Positions 49,306 through 58,533 of a stretch of DNA of 64,000 nucleotides are shown piece after piece (position 1 is the first letter of the stretch; every line of letters begins with the position of its first letter). This stretch comes from an uncultured Bacteroidia bacterium (GTDB lineage Bacteria; Bacteroidota; Bacteroidia; Bacteroidales; F082). The notes under the pieces were generated by a model, which was not told where the DNA came from, made no database searches, and saw only the letters and a list, made by a program, of their open reading frames with translations. The stretch is taken from NCBI GenBank assembly GCA_902799345.1, contig CADBZW010000012.1:1-64000 (forward strand), given 5' to 3'. A program made the position numbers and the translations under genes.

Positions 49306-50382
49306 TTATCCGTTGTAGCGGTAGGCGGTGGCGACTTTCAGGGTGGCGAAGTCGTCCATCACGTCGCTCTTCATCATCATCAGGTCGGTGACGCCGCTGA
49401 GCATGACGGCATATTTCAGCGCAGGTAGGTCGAGCCAGCCGCAACGACGTGGACGACCCGTGGTGGCACCAAACTCGTGACCGTTTTGGCGGAGCATCTC
49501 GCCCGTCTCGTCAAACAACTCGGTGGGGAAGGGGCCTGTGCCCACGCGGGTGCAGTAGGCCTTGAAGATGCCGTACACTTTGCCGACTCTGCTTGGAGCA
49601 ACGCCCAAGCCAGAGCAAACACCCGCAGCGATGACATTCGACGAGGTCACGAAAGGATAGCTGCCGAAGTCCACATCGAGCATGGAGCCCTGGGCGCCTT
49701 CGGCCAGCACTTTCTTGCCGTTGTCGAGGGCCTCGTTGATGAAGTATTCGCCGTCGACGAACTGATATTGCTTCAGGTATTCGATGCCTTCGAACCACAG
49801 CTTCTCGTACTCGGCGAAGTCGAGACCGTCGAGTTGGAAGCCTTGCATTTCGAAGCCGAGGCCGGCAATTTGCTGCAGGTGGGCTTTCTTCAGGCTCTCG
49901 TATTTCTCACGGAAGTCGGGCGCGTTGATGTCGCCGATGCGGAGACCCCTGCGGGCGGTCTTGTCGGTGTAGGTGGGGCCGATGCCTTTCAGCGTGGTGC
50001 CGACTTTCATCTTACCTAAGGCCTTCTCGTTGGCGGCGTCCATGGCGCGGTGGGTGGGCAGGATGAGGTGGGCGCGGTTGGCGATCATCAAAGTCTGACG
50101 CAGATCGAAGCCAGCTTCGCGCAGACCTTCGATCTCACCTTTTAATATATGTGGCTCGATGATGACGCCGTTGCCGATGAGGTTGATGCAGCCAGGGGTG
50201 AGCACGCCCGAAGGGATGTTGTGCAGCACAAACTTTCTGCCTTCAAACTCGATGGTGTGACCGGCATTGGGCCCGCCTTGGAAACGGCAGACGATGTCAT
50301 AGTTCGGGGTGAGGGCATCGACGACCTTGCCTTTGCCTTCGTCGCCCCATTGTAAGCCTAAAAGTATGTCTATTTTGTTCAT
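49306..50382 (-). CDS. purA: Adenylosuccinate synthetase, interrupted by a premature stop
   Basis: The first 358 residues of PurA, which makes adenylosuccinate from IMP, aspartate and GTP in AMP synthesis. Visible features are the N-terminal GLQWGDEGKGKVVD loop (catalytic Asp), GGPNAGHT (His), GTTLKGIGPTYTDK, AEGAQGSMLDVDFG, CTRVGTGPFPTE, GATTGRPRRCGW and the MMMKSDVMDDF segment equivalent to the base-binding KLDVLD. A TAA codon follows YRYNG and removes the last 66 codons, which remain in frame. It may be a real nonsense mutation or a base-call error. Confidence 0.88.
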   Translation of the reverse strand: MNKIDILLGLQWGDEGKGKVVDALTPNYDIVCRFQGGPNAGHTIEFEGRKFVLHNIPSGVLTPGCINLIGNGVIIEPHILKGEIEGLREAGFDLRQTLMIANRAHLILPTHRAMDAANEKALGKMKVGTTLKGIGPTYTDKTARRGLRIGDINAPDFREKYESLKKAHLQQIAGLGFEMQGFQLDGLDFAEYEKLWFEGIEYLKQYQFVDGEYFINEALDNGKKVLAEGAQGSMLDVDFGSYPFVTSSNVIAAGVCSGLGVAPSRVGKVYGIFKAYCTRVGTGPFPTELFDETGEMLRQNGHEFGATTGRPRRCGWLDLPALKYAVMLSGVTDLMMMKSDVMDDFATLKVATAYRYNG

Positions 50383-50399
50383 ATTTTCTTTGTTTTGCT

Positions 50400-50468
50400 T
50401 TCAGCTCTCAGCAATCAGCTTTCAGCAGGCTAAACCTAGCTGATAGCTGACTGCTGATGGCTGACTGC
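50400..50468. repeat. Inverted repeat of CAGCTNTCAGCA units
   Basis: CAGCTCTCAGCAATCAGCTT on the left is mirrored by AGCTGACTGCTGATGGCTGA on the right around a short AACCTAG centre, each arm made of tandem TCAGC/GCTGA units. It lies between purA and the fur-family gene. Confidence 0.6.
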
Positions 50469-50481
50469 CAATTATAAACTT

Positions 50482-50925
50482 TCAACTTTTCTTATGTCCA
50501 TAAAATATCAACGAATGATGCGTAATCTCCACCCCCAGTTGCTCTTCTATCGATTTTTGGATCTCCAAAAGGCGCGGGTCGCAAAACTCCATGACGGTTT
50601 CGGTCTCCAGGTCGATGAAGTGGTCGTGCTGGCGGAACTTGTAGGAGCGTTCGTACTGAGCGCAGTTGTGCCCAAACTGGTGCTTGATGACCAAGCCGCA
50701 GTCGAGCAGCAACTCGATGGTATTATATAAGGTGGCCCTGCTGACGCGGTACTTGTTGTCTTTCATCTGGTTGTACAGCGAGTCGATGTCGAAGTGCCCG
50801 TTGGTCGAGTAAATCTCCTTGAGGATGGCGAATCGCTCGGGGGTCTTGCGCAACTTCCTCCGCTGCAGGTAGTCGATGAATAACTTCTTGACGGCCAGAT
50901 AGGTATTGTCAAATGAGTCTTTCAT
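50482..50925 (-). CDS. Fur family transcriptional regulator
   Basis: A 147-residue metal-dependent repressor. A winged helix (about 20-85) contains RKTPERFAILKEIYSTNGHFDID and RVSRATLYNTIELLLDCGLV. The C-terminal dimerisation domain keeps the HDHFIDLETETVMEF metal-site region. The CXXC pair that binds structural zinc in many Fur proteins is absent, so the metal specificity (iron, zinc or peroxide sensing) is open. A palindrome over its own promoter suggests autoregulation. Confidence 0.88.
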   Translation of the reverse strand: MKDSFDNTYLAVKKLFIDYLQRRKLRKTPERFAILKEIYSTNGHFDIDSLYNQMKDNKYRVSRATLYNTIELLLDCGLVIKHQFGHNCAQYERSYKFRQHDHFIDLETETVMEFCDPRLLEIQKSIEEQLGVEITHHSLIFYGHKKS

Positions 50926-50947
50926 TTTTCAGGTCGTGATGTTGGCG

Positions 50948-50980
50948 CAAAGATAAGTGTTTTTTCAGAACAATTCTAAA
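50948..50980 (-). promoter_or_regulatory. Promoter and Fur/Per-box-like palindrome of the fur-family gene
   Basis: The minus strand has TATCTTTG (50948-50955). Just upstream, 50964-50980 forms a palindrome around AGAA-CAA-TTCT with one mismatch in its 7-base arms, resembling Fur/PerR boxes. Confidence 0.55.
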
Positions 50981-50995
50981 TAATTCACATTATTT

Positions 50996-53188
50996 TTAAT
51001 TGCTCTTACGCACCACTTTTTGGATCTCCTTGAGCTGGTTCAGTTTGGCGATGAGGTCGTCGAGTTCCTTGGTGTTATGCACGTAGATAGAGATGGTGGC
51101 TTCCACCACGTCTTGCTTGGCCTCCATGTGGAGCGAGTGCAGGTTGAGCTGCAATTCGTTGGAGAGCAGGTTGGTCATGCGGTTGAGCAGGCCCTTGGTG
51201 TCCAAGGCGGTGATTTTCAACTCGGCGAGGAAGGCGATTTCGCTCTTGGGTTGCCATTTGGCCTTCACGATGTTGTTGCCGAAACGCGACGAGAGCTGGA
51301 TGGCCTTGGGGCAGTTGCTCCTGTGGATTTGCAGCGGCTCCCCGGGGAAGCTGAAGGCGATGACGTCGTCGCCAGGGATGGGGTTGCAGCAGGTCGACAC
51401 ATTGAAGTCGAACTCGCCCGAGGTGGTGATGGACGGCGTCTCGTCTTTTTCCTTGTTGTTGCCCAGCAGGCCGAAAGTGATGTAACGCACGAAACTGCTG
51501 CCGTTTGTTTGTGGCTTGAGCACGCTGCGGATGAGGCGCTCGTCGATTTTGCCCGTGGCCACCTGGTAGTAGAAGTCAATGGTACTGGTCAGCTTTTCGG
51601 CCGCCATCACCTCGTTACGGTTGGCTTTGGAAGGCTCAAGGGAGAGTTTGCGCATGATTCCCTCGAACTTCTGCTCGCCTTCTTCGCGGAAGCCACGGCG
51701 GTATTCCTTGATGCCGCTCTTGAGTCGCGACTTGGCCGTGGCGGTGGCCAAAAACTCAAACCATTTCTCCTGGGGATGCTGCGACTCGGAGGTGATGATC
51801 TCCACCTGGTCGCCCTTGGTGAGTTTGCGGTCGAGTTGCGACAGCTGGCTGTTGACGTTGGCGGCGATGCTGTGGTCGCCGATTTCGCTGTGGATGTTAT
51901 AGGCGAAGTCGAGCACGGTGGAGCCTTTGGGCAGCGTGATCATCTTGCCCTGCGGGGTGAACACGTATATCTCGTCGGAGAAGAGGTCGAGCTTGAAGTT
52001 GTCGACGAATTCGATGGCGTTTTCGGCTTTGTTGTTGATGAGGTCTTGCGCCTTCTTCAGCCATTCGTCGAAGCCGCTTTCGGTCTTGTCGTCGTCAGTC
52101 TTGTATTTCCAATAGGCGGCAAAGCCTTTTTCGGCGATTTCTTCCATGCGTTGGCTGCGGATTTGCACCTCCACCCAGTTACCCGTCGGTCCCATCACCA
52201 CGGCGTGTAGGCTTTCGTAGCCGTTGGCTTTCGGGAACGAGATCCAGTCTTTCAACTTGCGGGTATAGGGACGATAACAGTCGGTCAGCACGGCATAGAT
52301 TTTCCAGCATTCCATGCGTTCCTGCTCCTTCGGACAGTCGGCAATCAGACGGACGATGAACGATCCGTAGAGTTCTTCGAAGGCCAACTCCTTGTCCATC
52401 ATGCGTTTCCATACAGAGTTGACCGAGCGTTCCTTGATTTCAGCCCTAGCCTTGATGCCGTTTTTCTCCAATTCGGCCTTGATGGGGGTGATGAAGTCGC
52501 GCAGCTCGCCCATGCGTTTGCCGCGCACGTCGTCCATGCGCTTGCGGATGTTGTAATAGATGGTGGGGTTGGTGTATTTCAGCGATAGGTCTTCCAACTC
52601 GATTTCGATGGCATGGAGGCCGAGGCGATAGGCGAGGGGAGCATAGATATAGGTCGTCTCCGAGGCGATTTTCAGCTGCTTATGCTTGGGCATCGAGTCC
52701 AAGGTGCGCATGTTGTGGAGGCGGTCGGAGAGCTTGATGAGCACCACGCGGATGTCGTACGACAGCGACGAGATGACCTTCCTGAAGTTCTCGGCCTGTG
52801 CACTCTCGGCGCCTTCCAGGTTTTCGAATTTGGTGAGGCCGTCCACCACGCGTTCCACCTTCTCGCCAAACATCTCACGGATGTCGTCAAGGGTGTATTG
52901 CGTGTCTTCCACCACGTCGTGCAGCAGGGCACAGATGATGGAGGTGCGGCCCAGACCGATGTCGTGGGCAGCGATGGTGGCCACCTCGATGGGATGGTAG
53001 ATGTAAGGCTCGCCCGAGCGGCGACGTTGGTCCTTGTGGGCCTCCACGGCAAAGTAGAACGCCTTGTCGACCATCTCCAGGTCAGCGGCTTCCTTACGCG
53101 TCTGCCAAGCGTCGATGAGGCGTTGGTGCCGTCGTTCGATTTCCTCTTTCTCTTCTTTGGAATAGGTGTCGGGTAAAGCTGGTGTCAT
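50996..53188 (-). CDS. Bifunctional (p)ppGpp synthetase/hydrolase RelA/SpoT
   Basis: About 730 residues. An HD hydrolase domain (GEPYIYHPIEVA, ALLHDVVEDTQYT), a synthetase domain (RPYTRKLKDWISFPKANGYE, WVEVQIRSQRMEEIAE), a TGS domain (VFTPQGKMITLPKGSTVLDF) and a C-terminal ACT domain are all present. The intact HD motif argues for a bifunctional Rel rather than a synthase-only RelA. Two ATGs are possible (53200 and 53188). The second is preferred because the -7 box at 53211-53218 would leave almost no leader before the first. Confidence 0.93.
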   Translation of the reverse strand: MTPALPDTYSKEEKEEIERRHQRLIDAWQTRKEAADLEMVDKAFYFAVEAHKDQRRRSGEPYIYHPIEVATIAAHDIGLGRTSIICALLHDVVEDTQYTLDDIREMFGEKVERVVDGLTKFENLEGAESAQAENFRKVISSLSYDIRVVLIKLSDRLHNMRTLDSMPKHKQLKIASETTYIYAPLAYRLGLHAIEIELEDLSLKYTNPTIYYNIRKRMDDVRGKRMGELRDFITPIKAELEKNGIKARAEIKERSVNSVWKRMMDKELAFEELYGSFIVRLIADCPKEQERMECWKIYAVLTDCYRPYTRKLKDWISFPKANGYESLHAVVMGPTGNWVEVQIRSQRMEEIAEKGFAAYWKYKTDDDKTESGFDEWLKKAQDLINNKAENAIEFVDNFKLDLFSDEIYVFTPQGKMITLPKGSTVLDFAYNIHSEIGDHSIAANVNSQLSQLDRKLTKGDQVEIITSESQHPQEKWFEFLATATAKSRLKSGIKEYRRGFREEGEQKFEGIMRKLSLEPSKANRNEVMAAEKLTSTIDFYYQVATGKIDERLIRSVLKPQTNGSSFVRYITFGLLGNNKEKDETPSITTSGEFDFNVSTCCNPIPGDDVIAFSFPGEPLQIHRSNCPKAIQLSSRFGNNIVKAKWQPKSEIAFLAELKITALDTKGLLNRMTNLLSNELQLNLHSLHMEAKQDVVEATISIYVHNTKELDDLIAKLNQLKEIQKVVRKSN

Positions 53189-53210
53189 AGGTATTTGCAT
53201 TTTTAGACCG

Positions 53211-53218
53211 CAAAGTTA
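53211..53218 (-). promoter_or_regulatory. -7 box of the relA/spoT gene
   Basis: The minus strand reads TAACTTTG (TAnnTTTG), divergent from the lepA promoter about 50 bases away. Confidence 0.6.
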
Positions 53219-53244
53219 GGGATAATCTTTTTTATCCAAGGTGT

Positions 53245-53272
53245 TTTGGAGGGGAATTTTTTCTTATTTTTG
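53245..53272 (+). promoter_or_regulatory. Promoter of lepA
   Basis: TTTG (53245-53248) and TATTTTTG (53265-53272) are separated by 16 bases, with the lepA ATG only 8 bases after the box, so the transcript is nearly leaderless. Confidence 0.6.
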
Positions 53273-53280
53273 CGCCCATA

Positions 53281-55068
53281 ATGAAAAACATCCGTAATTT
53301 TTGCATCATCGCCCATATCGACCACGGCAAATCGACCCTGGCCGACAGGCTTTTGGAACTTACCCATACGCTCAATGACAAAGAACTCGTCGACCAGGTT
53401 TTGGACGACATGGACCTTGAGCGCGAGCGCGGCATCACCATCAAGAGCCACGCCATCCAGATGAAATACAACTACAAGGGCGAGGAGTACACCCTCAACC
53501 TCATCGATACTCCCGGTCACGTCGACTTCTCCTATGAGGTGTCGCGCAGCATCGCGGCCTGCGAAGGCGCCTTGCTCGTGGTGGATGCCACGCAAGGCAT
53601 TCAGGCCCAGACCATCGCCAACCTTTATTCTGCCCTCGAACACGACCTTGAGATCATCCCCGTGATGAACAAAATCGACATGGACAGCGCCATGGTCGAC
53701 ATCGTGGAGGACCAGATGGTGGACCTCTTGGGCTGCGACCCTTCGGAAATCCTGAAGGTCAGCGCCCGCACGGGAGAAGGCGTGCCCGCCGTGCTCGATG
53801 CCATCGTGGAACGTGTTCCCTGCCCGAAGGGCGACCCCGAAGCACCGCTGCAAGCCCTCATCTTCGACTCAGTGTTCAACTCGTTCCGAGGCATCATCGC
53901 CTATTTCCGCATCATGAACGGCACCATGCACACCAACGATTTGGTGAAGTTCTTCGCCACGGGCAAGGAATACAACGCTGATGAGATTGGCGTGTTGCAG
54001 CTGAAGCAGGTGCCTAAGAAAGAGCTTTCTGCGGGCGATGTGGGTTACATCATCTCGGGCATCAAGACCTCGAAAGAGGTCAAGGTGGGCGATACCATCA
54101 CGCATGTCGAAAGGCCTTGCGCCGAGCCGGTGGCGGGCTTCGAGAACGTGAAACCTATGCTGTTTGCGGGTATCTACCCCGTCGATGCAGATGACTATGA
54201 AGAGTTGCGTGCTTCGTTGGAGAAGTTGCAACTCAACGACGCTTCCTTGGTTTGGGAGCCTGAGTCGTCGGCGGCCTTGGGTTTCGGTTTCCGCTGCGGC
54301 TTTTTGGGCCTCTTGCACATGGAAATCGTCCAGGAACGCCTCGATCGCGAGTTCGACATGGACGTCATCACCACGGTGCCCAACGTCTCGTTCAAATGTT
54401 TCAAGACCGATGGCGAGATGATCGAGGTGCACAACCCCAGCGGCTTGCCTGAGGTGACGAAGATCGACCACATCGAGGAGCCGTATATCATCGCGCAAAT
54501 CATCTCGAAGAACGAGTTCACGGGTCCCATCATGACGCTCTGCATCGACCGTCGTGGCGTGCTGAAGAACCAGGTCTATCTCTCCACCGACCGCGTGGAG
54601 CTGACCTTCCAGATGCCTCTGAGTGAAATCGTTTTCGACTTCTACGACAAGCTGAAATCCATCTCGAAGGGCTATGCCTCCTTCGACTACCATATCGCCG
54701 GCTATCAGGATGCCGACTTGGTGAAACTCGACATCATGCTCAACGGCGAGTCCGTCGATGCCCTCTCCACCTTGATACACCGTGGCCATGCCTATGACTT
54801 CGGTCGTCGCATGTGCGAGAAGCTGAAGGAATTGATACCTCGTCACCAGTTCGACATCGCCATCCAGGCGGCCATCGGAGCGAAGATCATCGCTCGCGAG
54901 ACGGTGCGCCAGGTGCGTAAGGACGTGACGGCGAAGTGCTACGGCGGCGACGTCTCCCGTAAGCGCAAGCTGTTGGAGAAACAGAAGGCTGGTAAGAAAC
55001 GCATGAGGCAAATCGGCAATGTCGAGGTGCCGCAGTCGGCGTTCCTCGCTGTCTTGAAATTAGATTAA
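53281..55068 (+). CDS. lepA: Elongation factor 4 (LepA)
   Basis: A 595-residue ribosome-associated GTPase. G1 [16 protein letters not shown] starts near residue 9, then [11 protein letters not shown] (switch I), [15 protein letters not shown] and NKIDMD. EF-G-like domains II, III and V follow. The LepA-specific C-terminal domain has [20 protein letters not shown] and [18 protein letters not shown]. Length and motifs are standard. Confidence 0.97.
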   Translation: MKNIRNFCIIAHIDHGKSTLADRLLELTHTLNDKELVDQVLDDMDLERERGITIKSHAIQMKYNYKGEEYTLNLIDTPGHVDFSYEVSRSIAACEGALLVVDATQGIQAQTIANLYSALEHDLEIIPVMNKIDMDSAMVDIVEDQMVDLLGCDPSEILKVSARTGEGVPAVLDAIVERVPCPKGDPEAPLQALIFDSVFNSFRGIIAYFRIMNGTMHTNDLVKFFATGKEYNADEIGVLQLKQVPKKELSAGDVGYIISGIKTSKEVKVGDTITHVERPCAEPVAGFENVKPMLFAGIYPVDADDYEELRASLEKLQLNDASLVWEPESSAALGFGFRCGFLGLLHMEIVQERLDREFDMDVITTVPNVSFKCFKTDGEMIEVHNPSGLPEVTKIDHIEEPYIIAQIISKNEFTGPIMTLCIDRRGVLKNQVYLSTDRVELTFQMPLSEIVFDFYDKLKSISKGYASFDYHIAGYQDADLVKLDIMLNGESVDALSTLIHRGHAYDFGRRMCEKLKELIPRHQFDIAIQAAIGAKIIARETVRQVRKDVTAKCYGGDVSRKRKLLEKQKAGKKRMRQIGNVEVPQSAFLAVLKLD

Positions 55069-55073
55069 AATTG

Positions 55074-55101
55074 GTAGAGACGGTGTGCACACCGTCTCTA
55101 C
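55074..55101. repeat. Perfect 28-base palindrome, family C
   Basis: GTAGAGACGGTGTG followed by its exact inverted complement, 6 bases after the lepA stop. It has no T run, so termination is uncertain. Related sequences are at 41911-41936 and 58494-58519. Confidence 0.8.
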
Positions 55102-55153
55102 AACAATCAACGATAAACAATTCAACAATTCAACAATCAACAAATAAACAACA
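55102..55153 (+). repeat. AACAATCAACAATTCAA-type tract before the antiporter gene
   Basis: An A/C-rich run of AACAAT(T/C)(C/A)A units that ends at the start codon of the next gene. It matches the tracts before lgt and nusA in sequence and location. Confidence 0.6.
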
Positions 55154-56452
55154 ATGGAACACCTTATCCCTGCATGGATGTTAATCCCCTTCGTCGTGAT
55201 GCTCCTCTGCATTGCGGTCTTGCCATTGCTGCCCAAGGTGGGCGAGTGGTGGGAACACAACCTTCACAAACTGTATGTGTCGCTCATCCTCGGCGTGCCC
55301 GTGGGCATTTGGCTTTGCGTGAACGGCATGAGTCACGAACTGATTCATCAGATGATCTTCGACTATGTGCCCTTCATCTTGCTGTTGATGGCCCTGTTCG
55401 TCACCACGGGCGGCATCTGCATCAAGGGTGACCTTGTGGCAAAGCCAATCACCAACACCATCATCCTTGGCATCGGCTGGCTTCTGGCCTCGTTTATGGG
55501 TACCACGGGAGCGGCCATGCTGCTGATACGCTTGGTGTTGCAGACCATCTCGCAGCGTAAGTACAAGATGCACACAGTCCTCTTCTTCATTGCTATCGTG
55601 GCCAACTGCGGCGGTCTGCTGTCGCCCCTCGGCGACCCGCCCTTGTTCCTGCTGTTCCAGAAAGGCGCCAGCTTTGGATGGTGGATGCAGAATATGTTCC
55701 TCGAATGGCTCGTCACGGGTATCTTGCTGCTGGTTGTCTATTTCTTGGTTGATACTTATTTCTACCGCAAGGAGCCTAAGGAAAACCTCGCAGCCGACGA
55801 AGCCCAACAAGTGTCGCTGCAGTTCTCTGGACTCATCAATATCGTGTGGTTGCTCTGCATCATCGCCAGCACCATGTTTATCAACAAGACCTACATCCCT
55901 GCCATGGGAGGCGAACATGCCCCGTGGTATTTGAGACTCTTGCGCGAGTGGGTGTTTATCGCCATCATCGTGTGCTCGTGGCTGACCACGAAGAAGAAAG
56001 CCCGCACCGACAACAACTACTCGTGGGTGCCTATCCTCGAAGTGGCTTGTGTGTTCGTCGGCATCTTCGCCACGATGACACCTGCCCTGATGTTCCTCGA
56101 ACAGATGAAAGAGACCATCCAAGGCTTCATCAGCCAGCCTTGGCAGTATGTCTATTGCACCGGTGTGCTGTCGGCCTTCCTCGACAATGCGCCTACTGCA
56201 ATGGTGTTCAACTCCATGGCTCCTTATGGCGACATCGTGGGTCTGGCTGCCGACCCGTTCCTGAAAGCCATCTCGATGGGTGCCGTGTTCTTCGGCGCTC
56301 TGACCTATATCGGCAACGGCCCCAACTTTATGGTGAAGTCCATCGCCGAGCAGGAAGGCATCAAGATGCCGTCGTTCTTCGGCTATATGGCCAAGTTCTC
56401 GCTCGTCGTGTGCCTGCCCATCTACGTGATTGTGCAACTCATATTCATCTAA
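55154..56452 (+). CDS. Sodium:proton antiporter, NhaD/ArsB-type ion transporter family
   Basis: A 432-residue inner-membrane protein with about 12 hydrophobic segments of the IT superfamily. Marker stretches are FVTTGGICIKGDLVAKP, TTGAAMLLIRLVLQT, ANCGGLLSPLGDPPLFL and the late SAFLDNAPTAMVFNSMAP and YIGNGPNFMVKSIAE. The GDPP and DNAPT motifs are typical of NhaD-like exchangers. It probably exports Na+ for pH and salt homeostasis; ion specificity is inferred from the family. Confidence 0.85.
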   Translation: MEHLIPAWMLIPFVVMLLCIAVLPLLPKVGEWWEHNLHKLYVSLILGVPVGIWLCVNGMSHELIHQMIFDYVPFILLLMALFVTTGGICIKGDLVAKPITNTIILGIGWLLASFMGTTGAAMLLIRLVLQTISQRKYKMHTVLFFIAIVANCGGLLSPLGDPPLFLLFQKGASFGWWMQNMFLEWLVTGILLLVVYFLVDTYFYRKEPKENLAADEAQQVSLQFSGLINIVWLLCIIASTMFINKTYIPAMGGEHAPWYLRLLREWVFIAIIVCSWLTTKKKARTDNNYSWVPILEVACVFVGIFATMTPALMFLEQMKETIQGFISQPWQYVYCTGVLSAFLDNAPTAMVFNSMAPYGDIVGLAADPFLKAISMGAVFFGALTYIGNGPNFMVKSIAEQEGIKMPSFFGYMAKFSLVVCLPIYVIVQLIFI

Positions 56453-56464
56453 TAGCACAAAAGC

Positions 56465-57565
56465 ATGTCCGACGGTATTCTCTATGAGATTGCAATGACG
56501 CAACTGCCTGGTATCGGTGATATCAGCGGCAAGAAGTTCGTGCAGTATTGCGGCAGCGCCGAGGCCGTCTTCAAAGAGACACGCAAGTCGTTGGAGAAGA
56601 TTACGGGCATGAGGGAGGCTTCCATCGACGCCATCTGCAAGCCGAAGGAATACATGAGAAGGGCGGAGGAAGAGATTGCCTTCATGGAGAAAAACGCCAT
56701 ACAGCCCTTGTTCTTCCTCGACTCCGACTACCCGCGCCGCCTCTTGCAGTGCGACGACGGCCCGATGATGTTGTACTACAAAGGCAAGGCCAATCTCAAT
56801 GCCAACCGTGTGGTGGCCATCGTCGGCACGCGCAACATCACCGAATATGGCAAGGAGAACTGCAACCAGCTGGTGGAAGACTTGAAAGACGACAATGTCT
56901 TGATTGTGAGTGGTTTGGCATATGGTGTCGACACCTGCGCCCATAAGGCATCGGTGAAAAACGGCATCCCGACGGTCGGCGTGATGGGCAGCGGAATGCA
57001 GCAGATTTATCCCGCGCCGAATAAGAAATTGGCGTCCGACATGGTGCAGCAGGGTGGCGGCATCCTCACGGAATGTATCAGCGGCACTTTGCCCGACCGG
57101 GAGAACTTCCCGCGTCGTAACCGTATCATCGCTGGCATGGCCGATGCCGTGGTCGTCATCGAGTCGGCGATGAAAGGTGGCTCGTTGATCACTGCCGACC
57201 TGGCCAACTCCTACAGCCGCGACGTGTTCGCCTATCCTGGCCGCGTCATGGACCTCTACAGTCAGGGATGCAACTACCTCATCCGCACCAACCGCGCCCA
57301 TCTCATGGAGAGCGTGCTCAACCTGCGTTATATCATGCGCTGGGACTCGGAGTCGAAGACGGAGAAGCAAACGGCCTTGTTCCGTGAGTTCACGCCTGAG
57401 GAGAAGTTGGTGATGGACTGCTTCGGTGCCAATGCCGTCATCAACCTCGACGACATCATCGTGAAGACGGAGCTGCCGACGACGAAGATTGCGGCCATCC
57501 TGTTGACTTTGGAATTTGACGGCGTGCTGATGGCATTGCCCGGAAAACGTTACCAGAAATGTTAG
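56465..57565 (+). CDS. dprA: DNA-processing protein DprA
   Basis: A 366-residue single-strand DNA-binding RecA loader. An N-terminal HhH/SAM-like segment (LPGIGDISGKKFVQYCG) is followed by the Rossmann DprA domain: VGTRNITEYGKENC, IVSGLAYGVDTCAHKASV, GSGMQQIYP, NFPRRNRIIAGMADAVVVIE and GGSLITADLANSYSRDVFA. A C-terminal winged-helix-like end completes it. In most bacteria it supports recombination of incoming DNA. It overlaps rsgA by 7 bases. Confidence 0.95.
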   Translation: MSDGILYEIAMTQLPGIGDISGKKFVQYCGSAEAVFKETRKSLEKITGMREASIDAICKPKEYMRRAEEEIAFMEKNAIQPLFFLDSDYPRRLLQCDDGPMMLYYKGKANLNANRVVAIVGTRNITEYGKENCNQLVEDLKDDNVLIVSGLAYGVDTCAHKASVKNGIPTVGVMGSGMQQIYPAPNKKLASDMVQQGGGILTECISGTLPDRENFPRRNRIIAGMADAVVVIESAMKGGSLITADLANSYSRDVFAYPGRVMDLYSQGCNYLIRTNRAHLMESVLNLRYIMRWDSESKTEKQTALFREFTPEEKLVMDCFGANAVINLDDIIVKTELPTTKIAAILLTLEFDGVLMALPGKRYQKC

Positions 57566-58497
57566 GCAAGGTCATCAAATCGACGGGCAGCTGGTACATC
57601 GTCCTCGACGAGACAGGACGGCAGTGGGAGTGCCGTTTGCGTGGCAAAATCCGCTTGGATGGCATCCGTAGCACCAACCCTGTTGCCGTGGGCGACAACG
57701 TGCAGTTTGAGCAGGAGCCTGGTAAGGAGACCGGCGTCATCAAGAAGATCGAGCCGCGCGACAATGTGATTGTCCGCCAGTCGGTCAACCTGAGCAAAGC
57801 CTCGCATATCATCGCCGCCAATGTGGATTTGGCCATCGTGGTGGCCACCATCGCCCAGCCCCGCACCTCGACGGGCTTCATCGACCGTTTTCTGGTCACC
57901 GCCGAAGCCTACCACATCCCCGCCGCCTTGATTTTCAACAAGTGCGACCTCTACACCGACGAGCAAATAGGGGAGATGTGCGTGCTGATGGAATACTACC
58001 AAAGCCTCGGCTACACCTCGTTCGGCGTGTCAGCCAAAACGGGCTTCCAAGTCGACCAACTGAAGGATTTGATGAAGGGTAAGATTTGCTTGTTCTCCGG
58101 CCATTCCGGTGTGGGCAAGTCGGCCCTCGTGAACGCCCTTGACCCCTCGTTGAATGTCCGTATCGGCGAGATTTCGGACTACCATGAGAAAGGCAAGCAC
58201 ACCACCACCTTTGCAGAGATGCATCGTCTAGGATTCGGTGGATGGATTGTCGATACGCCTGGTATCAAGGAATTTGTGCTGTACGACCTTGAGAAAGAGA
58301 CGCTGGCGCAGCGTTTCCCCGAGATGCGTAACCTGATGAGCGAATGCCGTTTCGCCAACTGCACCCACACACACGAACCCGGTTGTGCGGTGAAAGCCGC
58401 TGTCGAAAACGGTGACATCGCCGACTGGCGTTATGTGAATTACATCCGGATGATGACCGACGAAAGCCATGAATCTGTGAAAGAAGAAGGATTGTAG
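57559..58497 (+). CDS. rsgA: Ribosome small-subunit GTPase RsgA
   Basis: A 312-residue circularly permuted GTPase for 30S maturation. It has an N-terminal OB fold (GRQWECRLRGKIRLDGIRST), the permuted order NKCD (G4), then GHSGVGKSAL (G1) and DTPGIKEF (G3), and a C-terminal zinc motif CRFANCTHTHEPGC. The start overlaps the dprA stop. Confidence 0.96.
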   Translation: MLGKVIKSTGSWYIVLDETGRQWECRLRGKIRLDGIRSTNPVAVGDNVQFEQEPGKETGVIKKIEPRDNVIVRQSVNLSKASHIIAANVDLAIVVATIAQPRTSTGFIDRFLVTAEAYHIPAALIFNKCDLYTDEQIGEMCVLMEYYQSLGYTSFGVSAKTGFQVDQLKDLMKGKICLFSGHSGVGKSALVNALDPSLNVRIGEISDYHEKGKHTTTFAEMHRLGFGGWIVDTPGIKEFVLYDLEKETLAQRFPEMRNLMSECRFANCTHTHEPGCAVKAAVENGDIADWRYVNYIRMMTDESHESVKEEGL

Positions 58498-58519
58498 GGA
58501 CGCATCGCATGCGCCCGTA
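58494..58519. repeat. Imperfect palindrome, family C
   Basis: GTAGGGACGCATCGCATGCGCCCGTA overlaps the rsgA stop codon. The GGGACGCAT/ATGCGCCC arms pair with one bulge. It resembles the GTAGAGACG palindromes. Confidence 0.55.
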
Positions 58520-58533
58520 AAAACGCAAGGAAT

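Noticed and set aside
53203..53853. A 216-codon minus-strand frame opposite lepA
   Set aside because: It overlaps the lepA promoter and the conserved G domain; antisense artefact.
55181..57370. A 729-codon open frame on the minus strand opposite the antiporter and dprA genes
   Set aside because: Its product is a His/Asp/Glu/Val-rich string typical of antisense reading of biased codons. The plus strand carries two well-conserved proteins over the same bases.
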